A stretch of DNA of 45,578 bases from IMG/VR virus record IMGVR_UViG_3300018405_000030, positions 1 to 45,578 of that record. One strand, 5' to 3'. The notes under the pieces are model-generated. The model was not told where the DNA came from, ran no database searches, and saw only the letters and a program-made list of their open reading frames with translations. The translations under genes and the position numbers were made by a program. Within the stretch, counting starts at the first letter, position 1; each line of letters begins with the position of its first letter. This DNA is from a virus. Shown here piece by piece: positions 22,601 through 32,400 of the stretch.

Positions 22601-25600
22601 CGTTCAGCAAATCAAGGTACGACATACTGCCATCATTCGGGTTATAGCCGAGAGTATGACGAGCGTGGGCGGCAGCGGGGGTCCCTTCTGTTAGGTCGTA
22701 AGCATCGTAGTAGCGACGTAGGTCCTGAATACTTCCTTCAATGTTGCGGACAAATCCGTTGCCGCTCAGATAGTATCCACCAAGCGATGGACGCAGGGTG
22801 TTGTTTCGCTGCTTGTCAAAGTCCAAATCAAATCGCTGAATAAACAGACCGAGGAATGGATCATAAACGAGGTCATCGCCGACTGTATAGTTGTTGAACA
22901 TCAGGATGTGTTCGTGCCCTTCAACAAACAGGTGTGCGCCACCAATGTGGATGTAGTTGTATGGGTCAGACAGGCCGAAGTGCTGTTCAACATCGTTCGG
23001 AATTTCAGGACGGACAGAGATTCTGCTAATCGTGTCGTGACGGTAGACAACAATCTTATCCGCTGTTAGATTGCGACCATACTGATCGTACAGCGTCTGT
23101 GACACGCGAATGTCGACATACGGTCCAGATATCACATTTGACAACATACCTTGTGGTGTTGAGACCCACAGGTTGCTCCTCATCGGATTCATGTTAAACG
23201 TTGGGAATTGCTGATCAATCTTCTGCACAGAGGCGTTATGAATCCCGCCACCTGCTGTTGTGATTTCAACAATGCTCAACGGATCGTCTACGCGCGGGTT
23301 TACTGCGAGGCGGAATAGTTGAGCATCGCCTTCAACAGGCGCAAAGTAGTACGGCACATTAGCAAACAGAGGTTCTGGTAGCGAATTACTCGTAGACAGA
23401 GTGATTGCTTTGCCTTTTTCCCATGCGGGAACAGATGATGTAAATCTAAATGTGCCATCTGTTACGTTGCTGACGACAAACTGGAACCTGTCGTTGATCT
23501 CAACTCGAGAACGTCGAAGGCTGTACGCCCAATCTATCATTCGTTCAATTTCAACTTGCCAGCTAACTGGACGGCCCGTGTCACTATCGTATTCAATAAA
23601 ATCAGTTGTGTCGTTGTATACCAACCCGCTATCAACTTGGTGTTGAACGTATCCATCAACAAAATTGATTAGATTTTGCATTCCAACGATTGTTGTCGGC
23701 AGTGATATTGTTCTGATATCGTCTGTGTTCAACTCAAGGTGGAACCATACATCATCGACAGACGATCCTTCGAACACGTTAAATGTAGATTTTAGCTTAC
23801 CAACCACCAAGTCTCCTTGCGGGATGCTGGTAATATCTAATCCTATTCCTTGCGACGCGTTGAGTTCTGTTAGTGCTAGTTTGAATTTTCTATCATCGAT
23901 GCGAATTACATAGTATGGCGTGTTTGCAACGAGAGGATACGGCAACGCTTTGTTTGATGTTGGAACAACAATGTCGCCAGTCTGCCAGTTGTGAGCAAAC
24001 GGTGTAATGTCAATCCTACCATCACGAATGGATGTTGGCACGTTTTCAACACAACGGACGCGTGTTGTTTGACGGACAGTGTCGAAAGATGATGTAATGA
24101 CGGTGTACACACCATCGTTTGTTGTGCTGCCTGTAACAGTAAACTGAACGTCTTGTAAGAAAAACGCTGTTTGATCACCACGAACTTCAAACGTATCGAT
24201 TGCTGCTGTAACGTCATCAATATCAAACGCGAATGATGTAAATTCGTCTGTGTCTTTATCAACCATCACAGGCCATTGCTGAACGCCATACACTTTAACA
24301 GAACGTAGCGATGGTGCATGGGTGCCTACAGCAAACTTCCACTGAGCTTGGTTGTTGAACTGAACAATTGCAGGTGGCATGGACAGCAACCCGATTGTAA
24401 ACGCATCTGCCCACAGCTGTTTGATGACACCACTTTTCGCAAGAATTACTTCATAGTCACGGTTGGTGACGTCAAAATTTCTGTTGAACACTTGCAGCGT
24501 TGTTGTGTCAACAATCCCTGCCGTCTGGTATGATTGGCGTGGCGTCCACTGTGTCCACTGTGTTCTAAAGTTAACGTTTGTGTCAAACCCATTGTAACGG
24601 TTGAAGTTAACATACCATTGATTTAGGCCGTTCGCTTTGTATAACTTATTGTCGTCGTAAATGTCACCGTGGAAGATTGCTTCCTTGTGCGACAACACTT
24701 TTTTAAACGTGGCATCAACTTGAAGACCGCCAATCTCAACGTACTTGTTTCCGTATGCTTTGTAAAAGAATTCAACAGGCTTGATTAAGAACGCAACCAC
24801 AGATTGATCATACACGCGTTCGGCTGATACTTCCCACTGCCATTCAGTAGGGCCTTGTTGGCCAAACATATAGTCAGCATCGGGTGCGATGATTTGCGTA
24901 GAAAATACGCGGAACACTGACCGAACCGTGGGATTCAGTAGCATAATCTGCGTGTTGTCGTAGTATGGTGGCAGCAAACCGTCTGGCTGATAGCCGCCAG
25001 GTGCGGGCTCATCCATAATGTTGACGGAGAAGTAATTGTACTGCGGGAGTGTCTGTTCGTCAACGGTTGGGTTGCCTGTGCTTACAGTTCCGTCTGGATA
25101 ATATCTACCAGCAGGGACAATGCCACGACGAATGTTTTCCCACATGCCGATTTTTGCAGCATGGTCATATTTCCAACGGCGAGTTCCATCCGTCTCCGCG
25201 TATTGTTCATCCCACCACTGTGGCTTGTGGTCATATCCTTGCAAACACCATGGTTCGAGGTGTGGGTGGGGTGTGCCGTACCAGTACTGATGCACTGCCT
25301 GCCAGCAGCCACGCGGTGCTGGCGTTAATCCAGCGCGTGGTGGTAAATCAACCACGCTTTGAGCATAGTTCCACGTAAACGGATCTGTCAACGAATATGT
25401 TGTGTTGACCAACGGTGCTACGATGTTCTTCTTCGCAACATAATCCATGAACCTTGTCAACATTCTGCTGCTATACACCTGCGCCATTTCTTCTGTTGCT
25501 GTCAGTGCAGAGAAATCAAATGGAGGGACAGGGAACACAGGGGTTGCGTCGTGCAGCCTACGTTCAACCGCCAGGAATACTGTTGCTAACATGTCTGCAA

Positions 25601-28600
25601 AGTTTACACGGTCCCATTCAGAACCGTTTCGCTTATATAAACCAGCGCCTGCTCCTGGTTTATACCAGTAAATCGGAGATGTTGTTGGTGCAGATGTGCT
25701 GATTACCGCAAGACCAGGCTGCGCAGCGTTATATTGTCTCACGAGAATCCTTGCATATCTATCTTGCTCAGCTGGTGTGATAGCAAAGTAAGTTCTGTGA
25801 CCGTCATGGTGAATCATCGTAACAGAGTTTCCGTCAACAACGTAGTAAGGTTGTTGTTTGGCGGCAAGACCGAACATCGGTGCTGTTGCTATCCAGTTTG
25901 GCATTCCAGTACCAGTTGATGGATTGTAGGCTGTCGTGTCACTAAACACACGGGCAACGAAGTCGTTGTTGGCGAACTCCGTAATACATCTGTCAGCAAT
26001 GCGATTCGTAATATCGTCAACGGTATAACCTGACCACTCAATCAACGCATCAACAACAGTATTTGTGAACACATCACGGACACTGACCATATTTGCAGCA
26101 TACTGCTTCTGTGCAAACTCAATAACACCAACAGGAGTAACATCATCCAGGTTCACAGCCGAAATCAATGCATCGAAACTGTCGTTGTGTTCCTTAATTG
26201 TTCCACCAACACCATAGTCATATTCTTTTTGCGTCTTCGTGAAAATTCCACGATTGATCAAACCCGGAATCCGCTCTTGTTGAGTAACAATAGACGACAA
26301 GTGTGTGATCAGCTGCGACAGCAAAATCGTCTTATGGTTTTCGTGCTCTGGGTTGTTCCTCCATTGACTGATTACTTCCCAATCACCTTCAGTGGAACCT
26401 TTTTCAATCTCTTGTCCGCTTCCATCAACGTATTTTGGCACGTATTTTTCCCGCGATGAGGACGTTTTCCAAAGCGTTTCCAGAGTTGGGTCAGCATCGG
26501 CAACAACTACATCGCCGAGCGTATTCCAAATTCCGTTAATAGCGTCACGTTGAACAAACCTGAGCGTTTCAGGATTGACCCACACACTCATATGATCGTT
26601 CAGTAGTTCTGTTGGTTCCGTTGTTGACACAACTGGCGTCTTCGCGATCCATCCTGTTGCAATCGTTGCGAGGATCGTTGTCGTCCACGCAGCCCCATCC
26701 CAACGCTTGAGTTGCTGTGTCAGCGGGCTGTACCAGTACTCAGGTTCAGCATCCGTCAACGTTCTGTATGCAAACAGCTTTCCATTCTTCTGATCAACCA
26801 AAAACTGCTCGAACATGAACTCGCGGCCGTCATCTGTTGTGTAGATCCGACGTTGCGTTGACGGATCGACTGGCATTGAGGTGTCTTCCGCAAACGCAAA
26901 TACAGGACTGGTGTTGACGACCTCACCGGTGATGATGTCATATATGTTGAACAGAGGATACTGGTTGATCTTGTTCTTGACTTGTTCGTTTTTGTGATAC
27001 TTTGCTAACGTACGAAACTGTGGCTGTTCCTTAGCAAGAACACTAACCTCAAACTGATAGTCGTCCTCAATTGTGCGAACTGGTACGGAGTACAAACCCA
27101 TGTCGGCATATGACGGCGGCGCGAATTCAATTCTAACAACATCGTTTGCGCGAAGAGGTTTATCAAACTGTATGCTGTCAACAAAACGGAATTCTGTTGG
27201 AGCAAGGCTGGATGTCAGCCCAACATTGTCAACGATCGTGTAGTCAGGAGAGGCAGCAAAGAACCCAGATATTTCTCTGTAAGTGCCGTATTGTCTGATC
27301 CCGTTAACGTATACACGCATGTGATTTTGGTTAACAACAGCGTAATATCCAGGCTGTTCACTGTTGTATTTGTATCTGTCATGCATGTCAACTTTAGCGA
27401 TTCCGTCAACCGCTGGCATGAACTCCTGGTATGTATCAAACAAGTACAGAGTTCCTTGAGCTAGTGTGATCGTCTCACCGCCTGTTAGATTATCCACCTT
27501 GGCATACGGATTTTTCATCTGTGGTGCTACAGCACGACGTTCAGTGTTTATTTCATCCAACACCCAGTGAACGTGATATCCTCTCCAGTTGTCACCACGA
27601 GATGTTTTGATTGGTTCAAGACGTGTATATGGTGGCGTTGGTTCTGCTGGCGTAGCTTCGTAATGAACACCAGCAACCATAGGAGCTGTGAAGTCTGTTT
27701 CTTGTAGGCGGATTACTGTAACGAATCTACCACGTGGCAGATCTGCTGGGTCACCATCACCAACTTGACGAAACCAAGAACTTTCTACGGTATACAGTTC
27801 TGCGTAACCATTTTTATCAACAATTCTAAACTTGTAGTCTTTGATGAACGTGTTGGTAAAATCAATGTCACGGTTGGCGGATGAACGCTCAGTTGCCAAA
27901 AACAAATACCACACACCATCAACGTTGTGAGCAACATATGATTTGATTGGTTCAAGTTCAAACCGATGAGGCTGGTTTTCTGTTGAATTGAACGCGAAGT
28001 TTGGTTCACTGCGGTACTTCCACTTGTAAATCACTTCCGTCCACTCGTTAACTTCCGTTTGTGACGAATATTCCAGAATTGGCACTTGTGCGCGCTTGGC
28101 ACCAACAAACGTCGTCAGCTCTGATTTGTGAACCCACTTGTTTTGCAGCGACCATTGTGTGTGGCGCTGAGGCGTACAGCCAGCAGACGCATCCCAACGA
28201 ATTTGTCCAGTTGTTTCAGCGAGAACTTCCGAAAAATTGTCCTTCACATTCAGCCATTGAGTGTTATCCTCACTGCGCTGCTTTAGTTGATCTGCAGTGG
28301 TGTCATGCCACAAGTCAAATGATGATGGTTGTGTGTTAGCATCCAACCACTCTGCTTCAGTACCAAAACTAATAGCAGCAAGCAGATCCGTATTCCACAC
28401 TAACGCAGATTGCTGACCGTCGTCCCACTGCTTGGCATCCCAACCGCCAGTATCACTCTGGCAGGCGCAGTTCGCTTCTGCTTGATAGATTGCTTCTTGG
28501 TCTGATAACGAGATGTATGAAACGATCATCTGAGAAGAGATCACCCAAGCTGTACCGTTCCATGTGTACAACCGACTGAGTGGTGTTGCAGGATTGGTGC

Positions 28601-29411
28601 TGTAACGATACCACCATTGGCCTTCGTATTCAGCTGATGGAGGAGTGTACGGAGCATTGATGTCGTCTGTCGGTGTGATTATTGACAATTGTGGTGTTAC
28701 AACAATTGTTGTCTGATCGTCTTCAGCGTTATAAGAAGAAGACACAGCGTACCAAGTCTTGTCAGCTAGGTTAATATTGTTTGTTCCTTTTGTAATGAAC
28801 ACAAAGTCTTCAACAAAAATATCATCATGCTTGCCGCCAATCATCATAGCGTTTAGCGCAAAGTCAAATTTGACAATATCAAGCGTGGAGCCGCGGCGGG
28901 CTAGGATTGCTTTATACGCGTCTAGTTTGCTTTTTGCTTTGTTACAGCGGTTTTCAACTGTAAAATGTTGTGCTGGTGACTGGCCATCTTCTGGTCTCCA
29001 GAAGTAGTCAGCATAATTGATCAACATATCGAGGTTCACAGGCGGTATCCAATTGAACCGATCCGTTGCTGCCCATCGATCCATGTTTACAACATCAACA
29101 CCCATAAGCCCTAGCTGTTGCTGGAATCCTTTGAAGGTTAGGACAGAATCTGTTGTCCCATTCTTTGTGTACATCACAGGCGCAAGCTGATGTGCCTGGC
29201 GATGAGGTGTGGGTTCTGGAAGCTGACGATCTACGAGAGCTGTTAGGTTACCTTTGCCAACATAACCAGCAACGTGCACTGTGTCATCTTTTGTCAAAAA
29301 CTTATTGAACGTAGCGTCAAACAACGACTTGCTGACGTCAGAGCGATAGACCTCAGGCAGCAGGTCCATAATGTTCGTTCTGTTTTTGTCGTGATCTGAT
29401 TTAGATGCCAC
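19614..29411 (-). CDS. Giant virion protein, baseplate region (3265 aa)
   Basis: One uninterrupted frame of 3265 residues, starting at GTG 29411 after GAGGG. The N-terminus (DLLPEVYRSDVSKSLFDATFNKFLTKDDTVHVAGYVG) is a block I associate with giant tail proteins of some T4-superfamily phages. Two kinds of short beta modules recur: W-V/Y-x-P-x-T..L-x-R-x-x-G..W (for example VWVNPETLRFVQRD), at least six times; and GD-x-V....LP-x-PL-A-x-x-x-YYV....F-x-LA, at least three times. The 946-residue protein shares both. No enzyme motif was found. Position after gp6 is that of T4 gp7, and length is three times gp7. It may form a large wedge arm or side fibre. Confidence 0.75.
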   Translation of the reverse strand: MASKSDHDKNRTNIMDLLPEVYRSDVSKSLFDATFNKFLTKDDTVHVAGYVGKGNLTALVDRQLPEPTPHRQAHQLAPVMYTKNGTTDSVLTFKGFQQQLGLMGVDVVNMDRWAATDRFNWIPPVNLDMLINYADYFWRPEDGQSPAQHFTVENRCNKAKSKLDAYKAILARRGSTLDIVKFDFALNAMMIGGKHDDIFVEDFVFITKGTNNINLADKTWYAVSSSYNAEDDQTTIVVTPQLSIITPTDDINAPYTPPSAEYEGQWWYRYSTNPATPLSRLYTWNGTAWVISSQMIVSYISLSDQEAIYQAEANCACQSDTGGWDAKQWDDGQQSALVWNTDLLAAISFGTEAEWLDANTQPSSFDLWHDTTADQLKQRSEDNTQWLNVKDNFSEVLAETTGQIRWDASAGCTPQRHTQWSLQNKWVHKSELTTFVGAKRAQVPILEYSSQTEVNEWTEVIYKWKYRSEPNFAFNSTENQPHRFELEPIKSYVAHNVDGVWYLFLATERSSANRDIDFTNTFIKDYKFRIVDKNGYAELYTVESSWFRQVGDGDPADLPRGRFVTVIRLQETDFTAPMVAGVHYEATPAEPTPPYTRLEPIKTSRGDNWRGYHVHWVLDEINTERRAVAPQMKNPYAKVDNLTGGETITLAQGTLYLFDTYQEFMPAVDGIAKVDMHDRYKYNSEQPGYYAVVNQNHMRVYVNGIRQYGTYREISGFFAASPDYTIVDNVGLTSSLAPTEFRFVDSIQFDKPLRANDVVRIEFAPPSYADMGLYSVPVRTIEDDYQFEVSVLAKEQPQFRTLAKYHKNEQVKNKINQYPLFNIYDIITGEVVNTSPVFAFAEDTSMPVDPSTQRRIYTTDDGREFMFEQFLVDQKNGKLFAYRTLTDAEPEYWYSPLTQQLKRWDGAAWTTTILATIATGWIAKTPVVSTTEPTELLNDHMSVWVNPETLRFVQRDAINGIWNTLGDVVVADADPTLETLWKTSSSREKYVPKYVDGSGQEIEKGSTEGDWEVISQWRNNPEHENHKTILLSQLITHLSSIVTQQERIPGLINRGIFTKTQKEYDYGVGGTIKEHNDSFDALISAVNLDDVTPVGVIEFAQKQYAANMVSVRDVFTNTVVDALIEWSGYTVDDITNRIADRCITEFANNDFVARVFSDTTAYNPSTGTGMPNWIATAPMFGLAAKQQPYYVVDGNSVTMIHHDGHRTYFAITPAEQDRYARILVRQYNAAQPGLAVISTSAPTTSPIYWYKPGAGAGLYKRNGSEWDRVNFADMLATVFLAVERRLHDATPVFPVPPFDFSALTATEEMAQVYSSRMLTRFMDYVAKKNIVAPLVNTTYSLTDPFTWNYAQSVVDLPPRAGLTPAPRGCWQAVHQYWYGTPHPHLEPWCLQGYDHKPQWWDEQYAETDGTRRWKYDHAAKIGMWENIRRGIVPAGRYYPDGTVSTGNPTVDEQTLPQYNYFSVNIMDEPAPGGYQPDGLLPPYYDNTQIMLLNPTVRSVFRVFSTQIIAPDADYMFGQQGPTEWQWEVSAERVYDQSVVAFLIKPVEFFYKAYGNKYVEIGGLQVDATFKKVLSHKEAIFHGDIYDDNKLYKANGLNQWYVNFNRYNGFDTNVNFRTQWTQWTPRQSYQTAGIVDTTTLQVFNRNFDVTNRDYEVILAKSGVIKQLWADAFTIGLLSMPPAIVQFNNQAQWKFAVGTHAPSLRSVKVYGVQQWPVMVDKDTDEFTSFAFDIDDVTAAIDTFEVRGDQTAFFLQDVQFTVTGSTTNDGVYTVITSSFDTVRQTTRVRCVENVPTSIRDGRIDITPFAHNWQTGDIVVPTSNKALPYPLVANTPYYVIRIDDRKFKLALTELNASQGIGLDITSIPQGDLVVGKLKSTFNVFEGSSVDDVWFHLELNTDDIRTISLPTTIVGMQNLINFVDGYVQHQVDSGLVYNDTTDFIEYDSDTGRPVSWQVEIERMIDWAYSLRRSRVEINDRFQFVVSNVTDGTFRFTSSVPAWEKGKAITLSTSNSLPEPLFANVPYYFAPVEGDAQLFRLAVNPRVDDPLSIVEITTAGGGIHNASVQKIDQQFPTFNMNPMRSNLWVSTPQGMLSNVISGPYVDIRVSQTLYDQYGRNLTADKIVVYRHDTISRISVRPEIPNDVEQHFGLSDPYNYIHIGGAHLFVEGHEHILMFNNYTVGDDLVYDPFLGLFIQRFDLDFDKQRNNTLRPSLGGYYLSGNGFVRNIEGSIQDLRRYYDAYDLTEGTPAAAHARHTLGYNPNDGSMSYLDLLNVNAKSQFLFYRGMIQYKGSMNSVMAYVNSKKFVDAKMDEFWAYKIGEFGDSRAKVYPQLKLFTSDSTKADVRLKFTSPPDLDLNPIVDIQKGFETVTMTTGKRWVDYPEQREVVQSALFLDAGITTMTKLFISRSTGSLSSPVYTSRPPQNGFNEFDVWVNIHDGQPHYYTRANNSWSELTAPAFSIREVDNTVYFVLPTAADGVRVVARKLQQQGNLLTYTSTLMNEVDAANGYYRVNSEVIAFPTADIAFTAVDAPSNSIVVSEEDSVKFVPGDKVMLSTTNKIHTIVSVDPLTLRVRLSETITPTGPGFARQVGFTDLITIFTVNPSANKISAPRIKDVKSRVHIQDIPLWHPAIGIHSPTAVHNIDLITDSDPARYLNTITNGLSSSNPWLSPEVGTMWLDTSELGYKPYYDDVIYPDVDHRLHRWGKQQDWSSVRVYQWVETTIAPDRWVQVARTQAGDLKIAKQNRVTGTPKITVFKRMRKHDVATISQLTGRISTTGNNTYQDGDVVIFTDGATPLPATVLAGQRYVVDDYQPADQTFKIVDEDGVTVDLFFAATVTVTKPFEENWVRQPVARERLYGATQAVFTTPTIREPILTLLGTDIVDGDVVDVYVNGELLTAGKVVMNNAVDTAGSEYNMTKKDIIDVVRPIHRITNAERVFNPEVEDDGTLDVQWMDMTEFSTVRKTVDGITYVYYYYWVEGITVERDIHDNASLSAAQVATEIATMPTPYTVVQDPQDHDWVRGFDVPPWDRAGYDQHQYTAYSNNTQYLPSIFYRKAVLNKIAPYIGEDDRYVVEFTRDLTLRSDIRAEHNELYGKNKHAKWYMFRREQVGAIPQDLWIKMAEALMGCKYNDFTVRVPSFEREHYDALNGTETKYGLGNDQIFANPEYARQTLVHYLQDPMNDFKPVDINAFFETYPATEDSFWTDPQRVKDMCDYIFNTFDSLHTNAIWFDILSDALATKSKYSGLMKTSWLALHGIRILDVQGMFDD

Positions 29412-29418
29412 AGCTATT

Positions 29419-29455
29419 CCCTCACTATAAAATATGTGATTATTTATGGTGAGGG
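29419..29455 (-). promoter_or_regulatory. Late promoter CATAAATA inside a hairpin that covers the ribosome binding site
   Basis: Arms CCCTCAC and GTGAGGG (7 pairs), then one mismatch and an inner ATAAA/TTTAT stem, enclose CATAAATA at 29441-29448. The 3' arm holds the GAGGG ribosome binding site of the giant gene. Read-through RNA would hide it, and RNA started at the late promoter would not. Confidence 0.7.
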
Positions 29456-29478
29456 GCTATGTCGTTTTTCCGTGCTGT

Positions 29479-32400
29479 TTACCCGTTTAGACGAAGGTTG
29501 GTTGCTGTGAACCCTTCAACGATGTCAATATCCTCTACATCAATGTCAGGATACAAAATTTCATCTTCACGTGCAAGTACTTGCATCAAATCACCAAATT
29601 GACTGTTTGCGTGTGATGGCACAAGAACAACAGAGCTAATTTCTGTTGACAAGTCCATATGGATCGCCGACGCCAGCTCTGTAAAATAGAAAGTTTCACC
29701 AAACTCAAACACCGCAATGTCAAAGAAATTGCGGACCGTTGCAACAATTTGGTTTTTGATCTGATTGTCAGTCAATACGCTGTTGACAGAGCGAATCACC
29801 TTGAACTTGGCTTGCAAAGATGGAGATGCTTTATCGCCAAACATTAGTTTGATCTTACCCGGGTGAAGAACAACTGTGTCTGACGCCATTTTGTTATCTA
29901 GCAACTTGCCATAGTCGTTTCTCAAGCTGAGAGGTGTGAGCGGATCAGGCTGTACTGCAAGCGGGTCCTCTAACCATCTCTTAAAGCTAATGAAGTATCC
30001 ACGAGTAATGATGAAGATGTCAATGATGTTTGTTGGCGATGGATCAACAAGTTGATATCTCGGCGAATAGTGCATCCACGCAAAGTTCATCTTGTCACGG
30101 CCGAGGTAACGCTTCCACTGACGCTTGAACAGATACTGCTGACGAATTTCTTCGTCGTTTGTCCACACATTGGGTGTCGTTGATGATTCAAGCACTTTAT
30201 AGTTATATGACAGATAGTCATCCATAAAGTGCAACATGTTTTCGTGCGTTGTCTCGACAGGTAACCAATCATCGCTGACTGAAATACGTTGAAAGTACAC
30301 ATACTCGTTGACACCAATTGTTACGTTAACTGGTTGCGTTAGATTGACGAATTTTATAGCCGTTGCTGGTTGCGCAAAAGCAATGAGCACACCGCTGTCG
30401 TCAGTTTCTGCCCAGCTAGCAGTTGCTGGCTGGGTTTGTTGTCCGAATGATGACTGTTGAACTGACGAAGACGGTGTTGGTTTATTGAATGTAGGCGCTG
30501 TCAAAACAACCGGAGTGCCGTCGTCAAGAGTTGCTGATACTGTAATGTCATCCATCCCTGCTATGTACGAAACAGGCAATTTGATCACTTGATTGTTTGC
30601 AACACGAACTTTGATCTTAGGCTTAATGATGTCAGCAAGACCCATATAAGTGGTTGAATCTTCAACGTCAAGATAATCAGGTACTTTGTCGCTGTTTTCG
30701 TCAGTAGCAATCACAGAAATCCGATGAGGATCTGCAAGGCCAGCGTTCGGACCTGACTCGATCAGCTCTTGTCCAAGCACGTTGTAATTCCAGGTCCTCT
30801 GCAGAATTCCTGTTCTATTGCAGTTAGTGTTTGCTTGAAGAATAGACACTTGGTCAAACGAAGAACGCAACGTGTCATAGTCAACAACTCTATCTGCATT
30901 GTTTGTATTCCAGAATAATGTTGTTCTTGATTCAAGCACGATTCTCCGTGCATTGCGGCCAACGATGTATCGTGGCTCAAGTTCAGAAACCTGTCTAACT
31001 TTGATCAGTGGTGTTGGGATAAAGTTTGTTGGAAAAGCGTATCCTGTTACAGGTTGTTGATACACCACTGAGCTGTTTAGAGCGATTTGCAAGTCTGTAA
31101 AGATGCTGTTTGCTCCTGGAACGTCAGCAATTGTGATCGCTGAGGAATCAGGATCAGACGTTGATGGTGCTGCCGTAACGACGATGTTGCCATTGATGAT
31201 AGAAGCTGTCGCTCCATAGAGTGCCAACTGACTGTTAATTTCACCGATTAACTCTCCAAAGGTGGCAGGGGCAGAGTTTAACATAACACCAACAGTCGTA
31301 GAGCCGACAGTAATGTTTGCACGGTACGGCGGAAGTACACCGAGTTGGTATGCTAGAGGTTTGTCAGGTGATGTCGCAAACCCGTTCAGTCCGACAACTT
31401 GATATCCTGGAAACACCAGATCCTGTGATACGTTTGCGCCTGCTTTCGTTGCGTACCATTGATAGTCAAACTTGTTGAAGTACAAATCTGCTGCACGAAG
31501 TGCAGGGGGCGGGGTTAGAGCAGCTGTAATCCGCGCTTTTTCTTCTTGAGAAAACACACGACGTAGTTTCGTATGATCAACACCAGCAGTGGTCAACTGC
31601 ATAAACACATCCGTAGACGTCAGCAGAGGTTCAATATACGTCGTGATCAGCGTGTTTGATTCCGTTGGCGGCGTTGTTTGTGTTGCGTCTTCATCTTTCA
31701 GATAGAACAACCCATCATTGCCAAACATCTTAACATTTTCATATGTGTTAGAACTGTCGTGCCACGTGATGTATTTGCTATCGCCGGCAAACGTTCTGTT
31801 AATAGCACGCAGTTTCAGAATCGTTGGATTCTGACGCATGTATGTGTTGTAGTCCTGACCGTTGACCATACGATCTTGTGTGTAGTACACAGCAGGGGCG
31901 GTCTGACGCACATGCTCGGTTGTTTCAGCGGCAGATGCGTTCGTCAGTGAACCAATCAGCGATATCGTAAACTTAAACATTTGAGATTGGTTATGTGAGT
32001 CGGTATACGTAAAAGAAATCGGGACGTCAATTACAGATGATTGCGGGACGACAACATCATCATCCAATGATTGACGTGCCCAGATATCAAACGTCCCACT
32101 CGGGATATCAGCAAACTCACCATCTCCAAACAAAATGCGGACACGGTTGTCGCCCACAGTTTCAATTTCGTATTTGTTCCGCTTGGGGTTTGTGTTGAAA
32201 ATGACGTTTTGCGCGTGCGCAATATCTACCTCAACCCACTCGCCATATTTACCCGCAAGAGTTTCACGACGATACGGGAGATTGGTCATCTTTACGATGA
32301 TGTCCCCCGTCTCAGGATCAATAGCGTTGACCCACACATCAGTGTCGTTGATATTGTTGACAGGAATTTCATACACTTGGTTGGGTGTGATCCCATCAAA

